Positions 24,964 to 33,041 of a stretch of DNA of 64,000 bases are shown one piece after another. The notes beneath the pieces were generated by a model, which was not told where the DNA came from, did no database searches, and saw only the letters and a program-made list of their open reading frames with translations. Within the stretch, counting starts at the first letter, position 1. Each line of letters begins with the position of its first letter. The position numbers and the translations under genes are program-made. This DNA is from Sphingopyxis fribergensis (lineage in GTDB: Bacteria > Pseudomonadota > Alphaproteobacteria > Sphingomonadales > Sphingomonadaceae), in NCBI RefSeq assembly GCF_000803645.1, contig NZ_CP009122.1, forward strand, positions 2,952,501 to 3,016,500, read 5' to 3'.

Positions 24964-26696
24964 GCCGGCAGCGTACTGCCTTCTTCCCACCAGCGCACCC
25001 AAGCTTCGGCCGCGGCGAAAGCTAGGAGACGTATGTCCCGGCCATCGTCTCTCCAGCTTTCGGATCGGACGCGCCGTAGCCACTCTGGGTCCAATACGCC
25101 TGCGGCGATCAGTCTGCCGTCGACCAACATCCGGATGGCGTCGTCCGCCCGCGCATTGAAGACTCGCCGAAGGAAGCCCGTCGGCCCTCCCTTTGTCCTC
25201 CGTTGGGCAATGAGGGCCGGGAGAAGATCGGCGACCGCAGCGCGCGCGACGGCACGATCACGGCCACCGCGTACCCATTGCCAAGTTGGAATCGACAGGC
25301 AGAGTTCGACGATTGGTTGCGACAGCAACGGAGTAATTTGGGGGGCCGCTGTGGATCGAGGATAAAGCTCGATGCTCTTTTGGGCGCGGGCGAGCAGCGC
25401 AATATGCGCTGCTTTTCCAGGCAGTGTGCGTCGAGGCGCGCAAAGCCATGGATGTTGATCACCGCCGGATAGCGCCGCGGCTCGGCCGACAGGGCCGAGG
25501 CCAGTGAGGTCATATTGAATCCGGTGGCCAGCCTTTCGCCGGTTTATTCGATCCCAGCCTTTTCGGATGACTTCGGCCAAGCCGGCCCCGGTAAGATCGG
25601 CGAGGTCCAGCGCAGTGCGAAAAGCGCTGGGCCCAACGCCTCGCGTGAGAACCACGTCTGCGAGCGGCGCCGCGCTGCGCAGGCTGCAGAATACATTGTC
25701 TCCCCCGTTGCCAGAGAAATACGCATCGACGGGCCACGCGGCATTGATCCGTGAATGCTCGGCGGAGACCGCGTGAAAATAGTGTGCTGCAAAGGGCAAA
25801 GGAAGATGAGGGAGGACCGGTCGGCAGACGTCAACAGCACTCAGGTCGTATAGCGGGGCATCGAGGCGTGTGCCGAGCTTCGTGACCAGCGCCTCGGCGT
25901 ATCGCCTCTCATCTCCCGTCGTGCCGGGCTCAACCATCGTGAGGCAGCGCATGGCTGGCGAGCGCGGGCCGAGTGCGGCCGCGACGATTGAACTGTCGAG
26001 GCCTCCCGAGGCGCCAACTAGAATATGGTCGAAGCAAGTCGACCAAGCTCCGATGCTGTCCTTTAGCGTTTCGCGAAGAGCTTGTGCTGCATTGTCGAAG
26101 CTGAACCCCTTCCCCGATTGGACATAATCCCACGGCGACCAGCCTTGCTCGACATGGGGCCCGGCGGCGCTCACGACAAGACGCTCTCCCGGAAGCAGTT
26201 CCTCGACGCCTACGATGCCGGTACAGCGTCCGAGCAGGTCGATCCCGGCGAACATGCGAGCGAGCGGCCCATAATCGATTGCGGTGCGACCCGGAACTGC
26301 GAGGGTGGTCAGCTCGCTCGCCAAGGTCACGTGGTCGGCATTGCGCCTCATGTAGCATGTCATCATGCCCGATGGATCGCGCAGAACAGTGACTGAGCCG
26401 TCCGGCCGGCTGAGGACTGCAATATAGGCACCCCAATAGTCAGACAGCAACGCGCGCCCATCTGTTTCGATGATGCGCTTTCGCTCCGCATTCTCAAGGT
26501 TGGTGATGCGAACTGCCGGTATTTGGCGCCGGAAAAGAAGACCGACGAGACAGCCACCTTCGCCGAGTTCGATAGTGGGAGCGAGGCTCGTAAGGCGCGC
26601 GGCCGCAGAGATGTACGCGCAATCCGCCTCGTCAGCCGCGACTTCCTGGCCGGCCCATCCTGATGTTGCGATTTCAAGGCGGAAGGCGAGCCTCAT
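24960..26696 (-). CDS. Lasso peptide C protein (asparagine-synthetase-like macrolactam synthetase)
   Basis: A 578-residue protein started at ATG 26696, overlapping the B-gene stop as ATGA. The N-terminal half is an Ntn-hydrolase-like domain (LSDYWGAYIAVLSRPDGSVT, LRDPSGMMTCYMR) without the N-terminal Cys needed for glutaminase activity, as usual for lasso C proteins. The C-terminal half has the ATP-pyrophosphatase signature VGASGGLDSSIVAA. It adenylates the side-chain carboxylate of the ring Asp of the precursor core and joins it to the core's first Gly. It is the last gene of the A-B-C operon. Confidence 0.94.
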   Translation of the reverse strand: MRLAFRLEIATSGWAGQEVAADEADCAYISAAARLTSLAPTIELGEGGCLVGLLFRRQIPAVRITNLENAERKRIIETDGRALLSDYWGAYIAVLSRPDGSVTVLRDPSGMMTCYMRRNADHVTLASELTTLAVPGRTAIDYGPLARMFAGIDLLGRCTGIVGVEELLPGERLVVSAAGPHVEQGWSPWDYVQSGKGFSFDNAAQALRETLKDSIGAWSTCFDHILVGASGGLDSSIVAAALGPRSPAMRCLTMVEPGTTGDERRYAEALVTKLGTRLDAPLYDLSAVDVCRPVLPHLPLPFAAHYFHAVSAEHSRINAAWPVDAYFSGNGGDNVFCSLRSAAPLADVVLTRGVGPSAFRTALDLADLTGAGLAEVIRKGWDRINRRKAGHRIQYDLTGLGPVGRAAALSGGDQHPWLCAPRRTLPGKAAHIALLARAQKSIELYPRSTAAPQITPLLSQPIVELCLSIPTWQWVRGGRDRAVARAAVADLLPALIAQRRTKGGPTGFLRRVFNARADDAIRMLVDGRLIAAGVLDPEWLRRVRSESWRDDGRDIRLLAFAAAEAWVRWWEEGSTLPA

Positions 26697-27370
26697 CGCA
26701 CCGTCAGCAAAGGTTGGTAATTCACCACCAGATCGAGCGGGTCGCTCAGCACCGCCGCACCCACCTGAATCCAGCAATGTGCCGAAAATGGCAGCATGAC
26801 ACCTATGACTAGGTCAGATCCCAGACCGCGGCGCGCCAACATCGCGCGCATTGCAATGCTGCGCACGAGGCATTGGTCCGTCGCATTGCGATAGCGCCAA
26901 GCCCGCACAAATGCTGCCGCCGTTGATTGGCACCTATCGAGATCACCGCGGGACAGCGAGCTCGGTTTCAGGATCGCTCCGAGCGATTGCCGCGCAAGAC
27001 TCCTGCGCGCGCGCCACTGTTCCGCCAGCGCCTCTACTAATGTCCATGGAGACGCCGACCCGAGACAATTATCAAAAGCGCTCGTCTCGGGCCGTGGAGC
27101 GAGCCGCGGTGCAGGAACAGGTGGGCCAGCTTCAACGAGATTGTTTTCGACGAGCCAGCGCAATTGCCCGCAGGTCGCCGTGCCCAAAGTCGCCGCTTTG
27201 AAGGCTTCGGCAGCTGCGCCTTGAAGGAGAAAATAGCGACTGGTCGTGAGATCAAGGCAGACGACGTCCGCGCCAATAATGCTGTACCGAAGGTCCGTGC
27301 GAGGGCGGCTCATCATCGTGGGAGAACTGCGCTGGCGTGCGGCACTCGGGGCGCCGCACGCCCTTTGCAT
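26693..27370 (-). CDS. Lasso peptide B protein (leader recognition plus leader peptidase)
   Basis: A 225-residue protein. The N-terminal part (about residues 25-90: YSIIGADVVCLDLTTSRYFL, a PqqD-like RiPP recognition element) binds the leader, and the C-terminal part is a transglutaminase-like Cys protease with DQCLVRSIAMRAML (Cys), SAHCWIQVG (His) and SDPLD (Asp). This single fused B protein is the usual proteobacterial form, removing the leader so that the C protein can close the ring. The start at 27370 overlaps the precursor stop (TGATG); an alternative ATG at 27316 lies closer to the recognisable domain. Confidence 0.93.
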   Translation of the reverse strand: MQRACGAPSAARQRSSPTMMSRPRTDLRYSIIGADVVCLDLTTSRYFLLQGAAAEAFKAATLGTATCGQLRWLVENNLVEAGPPVPAPRLAPRPETSAFDNCLGSASPWTLVEALAEQWRARRSLARQSLGAILKPSSLSRGDLDRCQSTAAAFVRAWRYRNATDQCLVRSIAMRAMLARRGLGSDLVIGVMLPFSAHCWIQVGAAVLSDPLDLVVNYQPLLTVR

Positions 27371-27504
27371 CAGTCGTCGGTCTCGATGCCGCCCGCGACG
27401 TAGCGCTGGAACGTCTGGAGGTCGATGTCGCCGTTGCCTCCCGACCCGCGGGTTTCGATGCGCGCATCGCCCAGGTCGACGATGCCGTTTTCATGCTTGT
27501 CCAT
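27370..27504 (-). CDS. Lasso peptide precursor (A)
   Basis: A 44-residue gene, short enough to be missed by gene finders. It starts at ATG 27504 behind AAAGGA and stops just as the B gene begins. Leader: MDKHENGIVDLGDARIETR (19 residues) with the required Thr at position -2. Predicted core of 25 residues begins GSGGNGDID and ends AGGIETDD. Gly1 would be the ring nitrogen; Asp9 gives a nine-residue ring as in astexin-type peptides, while Asp7 is a less usual alternative. Bulky Phe13, Arg15 and Tyr16 are candidates for the plug residues that hold the thread. The acidic C-terminal end resembles other sphingomonad lasso peptides as I remember them. Confidence 0.9.
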   Translation of the reverse strand: MDKHENGIVDLGDARIETRGSGGNGDIDLQTFQRYVAGGIETDD

Positions 27505-27582
27505 GGTTCGTCCTTTCCATCGATTGCGACCGAAATTGAGTCGCATTCAAAAGCTAAGCTCGATGAAGGGGACGATCCATTT

Positions 27583-27611
27583 TATAATCCAATTATAATC
27601 GGATTATAATC
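27583..27611. promoter_or_regulatory. Three TATAATC repeats at exact 11-bp spacing
   Basis: TATAAT occurs at 27583, 27594 and 27605, each followed by C and then C or G, so an 11-mer is repeated three times on one face of the helix. Each of the second and third units sits in the perfect palindrome gattataatc. The array lies about 80 bp upstream of the lasso precursor start and is very AT-rich in GC-rich surroundings. It may be a regulator binding array or promoter region for the A-B-C operon. Confidence 0.55.
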
Positions 27612-27720
27612 GGAACAGGATCGACAAGAAAAAATGTGACCGAGCTATTGGAAACGCGCGTTGGGATCGCGCACCGGAGCCTTTAGCCAAAGCCTGAACA
27701 TTCGCACCGGAACCCGGTCA

Positions 27721-27741
27721 CGCGCTTTTGAAAAAAGCGCG
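27721..27741. terminator. Hairpin between luxI2 and the lasso precursor
   Basis: Arms cgcgctttt (27721-27729) and aaaagcgcg (27733-27741) pair perfectly around a 3-nt loop. On the - strand it lies about 30 bases after the stop of the second luxI and may end its transcript before the lasso operon. The U-rich part is within the stem, so it is not a classical intrinsic terminator. Confidence 0.45.
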
Positions 27742-27770
27742 ACAATATAGTGATAAATCTATCTGGTCTT

Positions 27771-28490
27771 TCAAGGAGAACTGTAACCGGAATCGGTTAT
27801 TTTTCGACTCAGCGTCCTCCTGAACGCCGCTCCATGATGTCGATGATTGGCTGACGAAATGCGCGCCACATGGGCCGCCGCGCGCGTTTCGGGCTGGAAG
27901 AGGCGAGACCCGCCGGCGATACCGCCGGCCATAAAGTTCGCGCGGATCGCGGGATCAATCTCGATCCCGAGCGCCGTAAATACCTGCCCACCCTGATACT
28001 GTGCCGGGCCCAGTCGCTTGCACTTCCAGCCGACACTGGCAAACCATGATGAGTGTTCGGGGTCCGCGATGATCGTGTAAGTTCGAACGCCGGCTTCGAC
28101 GGCGAACTTCGCCAGTCCGTTAAGCAGCATATCATGAACTTCCCAAACTCGGTCGCTACCCTCAGGGAACAACGAACATATTCGGGTAATCTCCCAAACA
28201 TCGCGCCCCTTCGGAACAATCCCTTCGACAAAGGGCGGACAAGCGGACTCGATCGGGGACGGCCTGATCGTGTGGAGCAGGCGCGCTGAGGCTAGATGCC
28301 GATCGTCTTGATCGACAACGATGAGGTAGGTTGCGTGCCCATCATCGAACTGATCGACTTCGTAGAGACCGGCCAAGACAGGCAAATCCCACCCCAACTC
28401 ATCGACAAAGAAGCGTTTGCGCGCCTCAAACATGGAACGGAGCGCAACGTGCTCACGCGTTCGATTGAACCGGTCGACCACCTTAAGCAT
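27771..28490 (-). CDS. luxI: Second LuxI-family acyl-homoserine-lactone synthase
   Basis: A 239-residue AHL synthase started at ATG 28490 (MLKVVDRFNRTREH); the frame opens earlier at 28586. The LuxI core is complete: FEARKRFFVDELGWDLPV, LYEVDQFDDGHATYL, LASARLLHT and WEITRICSLFPEG. It is longer at the C-terminus than the first LuxI (207 residues), with a basic tail. The two share the same active-site pattern but little else by eye, so they probably make different signals. No luxR is adjacent; the only LuxR with an autoinducer domain in the window is 13 kb away on the + strand. Confidence 0.92.
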   Translation of the reverse strand: MLKVVDRFNRTREHVALRSMFEARKRFFVDELGWDLPVLAGLYEVDQFDDGHATYLIVVDQDDRHLASARLLHTIRPSPIESACPPFVEGIVPKGRDVWEITRICSLFPEGSDRVWEVHDMLLNGLAKFAVEAGVRTYTIIADPEHSSWFASVGWKCKRLGPAQYQGGQVFTALGIEIDPAIRANFMAGGIAGGSRLFQPETRAAAHVARISSANHRHHGAAFRRTLSRKITDSGYSSP

Positions 28491-28677
28491 GGGCTGCCTC
28501 CCTGGCGAAGAAAGGCCTTCCAATTGAACCGAAAAATCGAAGCGCGCCATAGCAGGAAAGGGGGTGTCGGACGCCGCGCCGCGCATAGATAGTTCGCCGT
28601 GCGCGCGCTTCGCTGCCTTGCACCGTTTGTTTCAGAACGCATTCGGCTGACAACGCGGACGGGCGTGCCTATCCATT

Positions 28678-29499
28678 TTGCATGGGGTCGCTAAAGCAAG
28701 ATCACGAACTGTCAGAGTGAACGGGCTGGGCGGCGATCCCGGACCGGCACCTCAAGTGCCGGATTGGCTGCTGGCCAGCGAATATGCCGTGTTGCTGTTT
28801 GCCGATCGGCGCAGTTTCGCATGGGAATGGCTCCGGCGCAGCGCGCCCTATCGCGCGGCATGGCGGGATCGGGAAGTTGGTGAGATTGTCCCCTCTGACT
28901 TTGGACTGATGAAACTAGAGGACCCGGATCTTGCGACGCCATATGCTCGACCAATATGGACGCCGGCGCTTGATCCGAGGGTTCTCCGCAGCACCGCGGC
29001 GGACGATCAATCGGCATCGAGCGCCAACCTGCTCGATATCCGGAACTTTGCCGAATTCGTGTCAGTCGCCGTCGACGAAACCAACGCCGAACACTGGCTG
29101 CTATCCGACGGACATTGGGTGATCAGGCTCGATCTCCATGACGGGACGCTGCTCGGCGGCCCACTGTTTCTGGATTATCAGATCGGAGGTCTAGCGGACA
29201 CGGGGCCGAAAATCTCCGCGCTGCAGCAGCTCGTCGCACTGGCTACCGACGGCGAACTGCCTACGTCCCTTAAGCCGCGCGAGACCCGGGCGCCGCGATG
29301 GATATTGGAACTGAGAACAGCGGACGCGATCGCCACGGGAGCGACCCAGCACGAGATCGCTCAGGCCTTCTTCGGTTCCGCTGTCGCGTCGGAGCGGTGG
29401 CGCAAAGAAAGCTCACCTTACCGGTCGCGGGTGCAGCGCCTGGTCAAGGCCGCCCAGCGCCGCCTTGCCGACCCCTTATGCGGGCCATGGTTTTCATGA
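28678..29499 (+). CDS. DUF2285-type protein of conjugative elements
   Basis: A 273-residue protein with an N-terminal DUF6499-like segment (SEYAVLLFADRRSFAWEWLR, RSAPYRAAW) and a C-terminal DUF2285 domain ending in a DNA-binding-like helical region (EIAQAFFGSAVASERWR, YRSRVQRLVKAAQRRL). Such proteins accompany transfer genes on alphaproteobacterial elements and are thought to be regulatory; no function is proven. The start is uncertain: TTG 28678 gives the longest frame, GTG 28717 is the alternative. It converges on the lytic transglycosylase gene. Confidence 0.75.
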   Translation: MHGVAKARSRTVRVNGLGGDPGPAPQVPDWLLASEYAVLLFADRRSFAWEWLRRSAPYRAAWRDREVGEIVPSDFGLMKLEDPDLATPYARPIWTPALDPRVLRSTAADDQSASSANLLDIRNFAEFVSVAVDETNAEHWLLSDGHWVIRLDLHDGTLLGGPLFLDYQIGGLADTGPKISALQQLVALATDGELPTSLKPRETRAPRWILELRTADAIATGATQHEIAQAFFGSAVASERWRKESSPYRSRVQRLVKAAQRRLADPLCGPWFS

Positions 29500-29535
29500 T
29501 GTCCGGCGCGGCCCCGTGCGGAGCTTCGGCTGTGA

Positions 29536-30099
29536 TCAGAATATCGCCTTCCCATATCTCTTTTGGAGATGCGCTGCGACGCTCGTCGCATAGCGCGCCT
29601 GCCGCCAAGCGGTAGGACTATGATAAACGCCGATCGCTTTCCAATAGTCACCCGTGACCGCCAGACCCGAGAGAAAAATCCAGCGCGCCGCCTCGGCATT
29701 GAAACAGGCATCGTTCTGGAGCCAATGCCGGACATGGGTTTCGGATCGCCGGACAAGCGCCGCAATTTTGGGTACCCACCAACTGTTGATTTGCAGCGGC
29801 CCGAGATCATGAGTGCCATTGCTGTTGACGACAGCGGCGCCGATCCAGCCGCCTTCCTGATCGCGCAAACCCCAAAGCGTACGTTCGAGCCACGGCTTGC
29901 CATGGGCTGCGCTGCGAATGCAGCGCGCGATCTCAGCATTGGCCGTCGCGACTGGCGCGCGAGCCATCGCCGGCAGCGAGAGGCCGAACGCCAAGGTGAA
30001 GATGGCCGCCGCCGCGCCGAACCGCAAACTTTGCGGAACGCGGCCCCTGATATGCGACCTGACGGCTTCGGCTGTCCGTGGAAATCGGAATATGTTCAT
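29536..30099 (-). CDS. Lytic transglycosylase of the transfer system
   Basis: A 187-residue exported enzyme with a hydrophobic signal segment (residues ~28-47) and an SLT domain: catalytic Glu in LRDQEGGWIGA and the motif SNGTHDLGPLQINSWW. It opens the peptidoglycan so that the mating channel can be built, as VirB1 and TrbN-type proteins do. Its start overlaps the traI stop by four bases (30096-30099), placing it at the end of the accessory-traD-traI transcript. Confidence 0.9.
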   Translation of the reverse strand: MNIFRFPRTAEAVRSHIRGRVPQSLRFGAAAAIFTLAFGLSLPAMARAPVATANAEIARCIRSAAHGKPWLERTLWGLRDQEGGWIGAAVVNSNGTHDLGPLQINSWWVPKIAALVRRSETHVRHWLQNDACFNAEAARWIFLSGLAVTGDYWKAIGVYHSPTAWRQARYATSVAAHLQKRYGKAIF

Positions 30100-33041
30100 C
30101 GATCATGTCCTTGCTGTCGGGAATGCGGTTGTTCGGCGGGCTCGGGAGCGGTCGGTGCATGCGCGCGCTGGTCCTTCGTCGAGCCGGCGAGAATGCCGTT
30201 CAGATAGGCATCGAGCTTCGACATGCCGTCTCTCGCGCGGCCCGCGAGCATTTCTGCAAGCGATGGCGGGCGCAGAATCTCGTTCCATTCCCGCTCCCGC
30301 TCGGCCCTTCGCTCGGCGCGATCCGCACGCGTGCTCAGCATCTGCTTTCGCGCCCAGTCGAGACTTTCAGCGAGCCGGGCGCCGCGGATGCGATGGCTGT
30401 CTCGCCAGAGCCGCCCGAGGCCTTCGAGCGAGGACGTCTTTTCGCCGGAATACCGCTCGAGCTTTTGCACAAGGCGCTCGAGATCTTCGGTCCAGAGTTT
30501 CACGCCATAGCGAGCGCGCGTGATGGCGGTGTAGTAATTCTGGCCATTGACGAGGCCCGATCCGACCGGGGCAAGGACATAGACTCGGTCATAGGTCTTC
30601 GACTGCGCCGAATAGACCGTCTCGGCATAGCCATGGTCCCAAGTCCGATGAACGGCGAGATCGATCTTCTGCGGCTCGGCGCTCCGGTCCCAGCGAATGG
30701 TCGCGACGGTCCCGTCGAGACACTCGATCGTCCCGCGCTCGGCATTTTTTAGGTCGAGTTCCTTCGTCGCCAGCCGCCACTGAATGCGATCGCCCGCGGC
30801 AATATCTCGCTTGTCCCCGATGAACACATTGACCTGCGACGCGCGGCCAAGACGGGGATTCCAGAGGATGGTCCGGCCCTTTTCGTCCACAAGACGCACG
30901 ATCTGGCGGCCGCGCGCATCCCGCGCGAGGCCACTGACGCGATACTCTGCCCCGGCGGCGATCCCGAGTCCCGCGTTGTCGCGCGCGAACATCACTACCT
31001 GGCCGCCCGAGTAAAAGCGGGCAAAATGCTTCTCCTGGTCGGTCATGCCCGACGGAGCGAGAATATCGATCCGCGCATCTTCGGCGGCGATAGCGCCTTC
31101 CCGTTTCAGCACCTCTCGGATCTGGGTATTCACGATCAGCCTGGTCGCGTTGTCGAGAACGAGGATATTGGTCTTGTCACGGTTCTCGGGCTTGAGCCGC
31201 GTCCATTCCGCGACGAGGTTGGCCGCGAGCTTGTCGGCTCCCTCCCCGCTGATGATCTTGTCGAGCGATTGCAGCGACGCGGCATAATCCCCGCTGCGCG
31301 CGGTCGCGACCGCGGTCTTCATCGCGCGGGTTTGCTGCCGGACCGCCTCGGTGAGCTCAGCCGTCGGAAGGCCGAGCTTCTGCATCAGCCAGAAGGGTTT
31401 GCCCTGCTCGATCGCCCCCGTCTGCTTGTTGTCGCCAAGAAGAAGCACGCGCGCGCCGGTGTCGTGGCTGATCTGCAAGATCCGCTGCGCTTGCCGGCTC
31501 CCGAGCTGGCCCGCCTCGTCGACGACCAGGACATGACGATCGGTGATATCATGCCCGCCGCCGCCCAGCAGCGCGGCGACAGTACGAGAGTCGATGGCAG
31601 CGTCCTGGCCCAGCTTCGCGGTCGCAGATGAGGTCGGTGCCAGACCGATGAAGGTCCAACCGGCATCGGCCGCGGCCTTCAATTCCTTGATGAGCGTGGA
31701 TTTGCCCGAGCCGGCGACGCCATGAACACCCATGACGCGGTCACTGGACAGCGCGATCTCGGCGAGCACCTTTCGCTGGTCATCGTTGAGAATGCTACCG
31801 CGCAGCGACGTGTCGACCTGTTCCGGCAATGCCAGCGGAACCCCATCGCCAAGGCTCAGCGAAATATGCGTCGATAGCGCGATCTCTAGCCGCGCGGCGC
31901 GGCGCGAGGTCCTGCCGCGCGTGAGAATCTGGTCGCCGGTCAGCTCCCTCGTCTTCAGCAGCTTGAGCCGCGCTTCATGTTCCTCAAACAGAGGCCGGAC
32001 GTCGCGGAGGCGGACGTCGCCGACATGCGAAGCGAGCCCAGTTCGAATGAGCCGGCCGAGATTGTTGACCGCTTCGCGCGTCTCCGATTGGCGAAGTCCG
32101 AACAGCGCTGCGCGGCGCGCGGTCGCGGGATCGGCGTCCAGATGCTTCTCCCCACGCGCATCGGCGGCGGCGCGGACAGCTTCGAGCGCGGGAATGTGTG
32201 CCTTCGATCTCTCTGCCCACTGGGCATGGAGCGTATCGAGATCAACTTTCTGCTTGGGGGGCCGGGTCGCGAAGAAGGAAATCGATCGTTCGGCCTGCCC
32301 CTGGAGACCATGCTCCTTCGCATGCGCATCGATCTGCTCAGCGCGGCGCGACATCGCGTATATAAGATCATTTGGAACATCGCGGATTTCGAACAGTCCC
32401 CTTCGCGGGTCGAACTCGATCTCGTAGCCAAGTTCGCGCAGGTCGTGGGCGAGTTCGTTGCGATAGATTTGTCCCGCAGTCATCTGCTCGGCGAACATGG
32501 CGCGGGTTTCGAGGCTCGCCATCTGCTCGTCGCCGGCATGCCGAGTCATGTTGAGGATCACGACGTGGGTATGGAGATGCGGGTCGAGTTCGCGCGAGGC
32601 ATGTTCAGTGAAGCGCGCATAGAGCAGCTGGCCTGTCGTTTCATGCCGAATATTGCCGTCCATACGTCGGCGAAGCTCGGCATGCTCTTCGATCCAGCCG
32701 ATGGCGGTGCCGACTGCCCGCTCATGCGCGGCGACGATCCGTTCATCGCCCGTCACCAGCGCCATGATCGATACCGATTTCGGGGCGTTGACCGCAAAAT
32801 CCCACCCCGGATGATGCTGAACCTCGCCGTGGCGGATGCGCCCGAGTTGCTGCTCCTCGACCTTGCCGGCGAGCAACGCCTCGAACGCCCTGCGGTCGAT
32901 CGGGCCCGAAAGCCCGAGCCCGGCCGCAATTTTCCCGCCCCACTCCGAGGGTTCGTTCCCGCCCTTGGTGTAATAATCGCCGATCGTATAATAGCGGGCG
33001 ATATTGCCGGGCTTGCCTCCGAGGCGCCGCGGATGGATCAT
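30096..33041 (-). CDS. traI: TraI, MobF-family relaxase-helicase
   Basis: A 981-residue protein. Residues 1-~300 are a TrwC-type relaxase: paired tyrosines in ARYYTIGDYYTKGG near 15-25 and the metal-binding His cluster HLHTHVVILN near 160. Residues ~400-880 are an SF1 (RecD-like) helicase with Walker A GVHGVAGSGKSTLIKEL, Walker B VLVDEAGQ, and later motifs (DRVYVLAPVGSGLVNGQNYY, ITRARYGVKLW). It nicks one strand at oriT, stays linked to its 5' end and unwinds the DNA during transfer. It overlaps traD upstream and the transglycosylase downstream, each by four bases. Confidence 0.95.
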   Translation of the reverse strand: MIHPRRLGGKPGNIARYYTIGDYYTKGGNEPSEWGGKIAAGLGLSGPIDRRAFEALLAGKVEEQQLGRIRHGEVQHHPGWDFAVNAPKSVSIMALVTGDERIVAAHERAVGTAIGWIEEHAELRRRMDGNIRHETTGQLLYARFTEHASRELDPHLHTHVVILNMTRHAGDEQMASLETRAMFAEQMTAGQIYRNELAHDLRELGYEIEFDPRRGLFEIRDVPNDLIYAMSRRAEQIDAHAKEHGLQGQAERSISFFATRPPKQKVDLDTLHAQWAERSKAHIPALEAVRAAADARGEKHLDADPATARRAALFGLRQSETREAVNNLGRLIRTGLASHVGDVRLRDVRPLFEEHEARLKLLKTRELTGDQILTRGRTSRRAARLEIALSTHISLSLGDGVPLALPEQVDTSLRGSILNDDQRKVLAEIALSSDRVMGVHGVAGSGKSTLIKELKAAADAGWTFIGLAPTSSATAKLGQDAAIDSRTVAALLGGGGHDITDRHVLVVDEAGQLGSRQAQRILQISHDTGARVLLLGDNKQTGAIEQGKPFWLMQKLGLPTAELTEAVRQQTRAMKTAVATARSGDYAASLQSLDKIISGEGADKLAANLVAEWTRLKPENRDKTNILVLDNATRLIVNTQIREVLKREGAIAAEDARIDILAPSGMTDQEKHFARFYSGGQVVMFARDNAGLGIAAGAEYRVSGLARDARGRQIVRLVDEKGRTILWNPRLGRASQVNVFIGDKRDIAAGDRIQWRLATKELDLKNAERGTIECLDGTVATIRWDRSAEPQKIDLAVHRTWDHGYAETVYSAQSKTYDRVYVLAPVGSGLVNGQNYYTAITRARYGVKLWTEDLERLVQKLERYSGEKTSSLEGLGRLWRDSHRIRGARLAESLDWARKQMLSTRADRAERRAEREREWNEILRPPSLAEMLAGRARDGMSKLDAYLNGILAGSTKDQRAHAPTAPEPAEQPHSRQQGHDR

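Noticed and set aside
27252-27494. 80-aa - strand frame at the lasso precursor
   Set aside because: Wrong frame: Arg/Ser/Thr-rich. The real precursor is read one frame over, 27504 to 27370.
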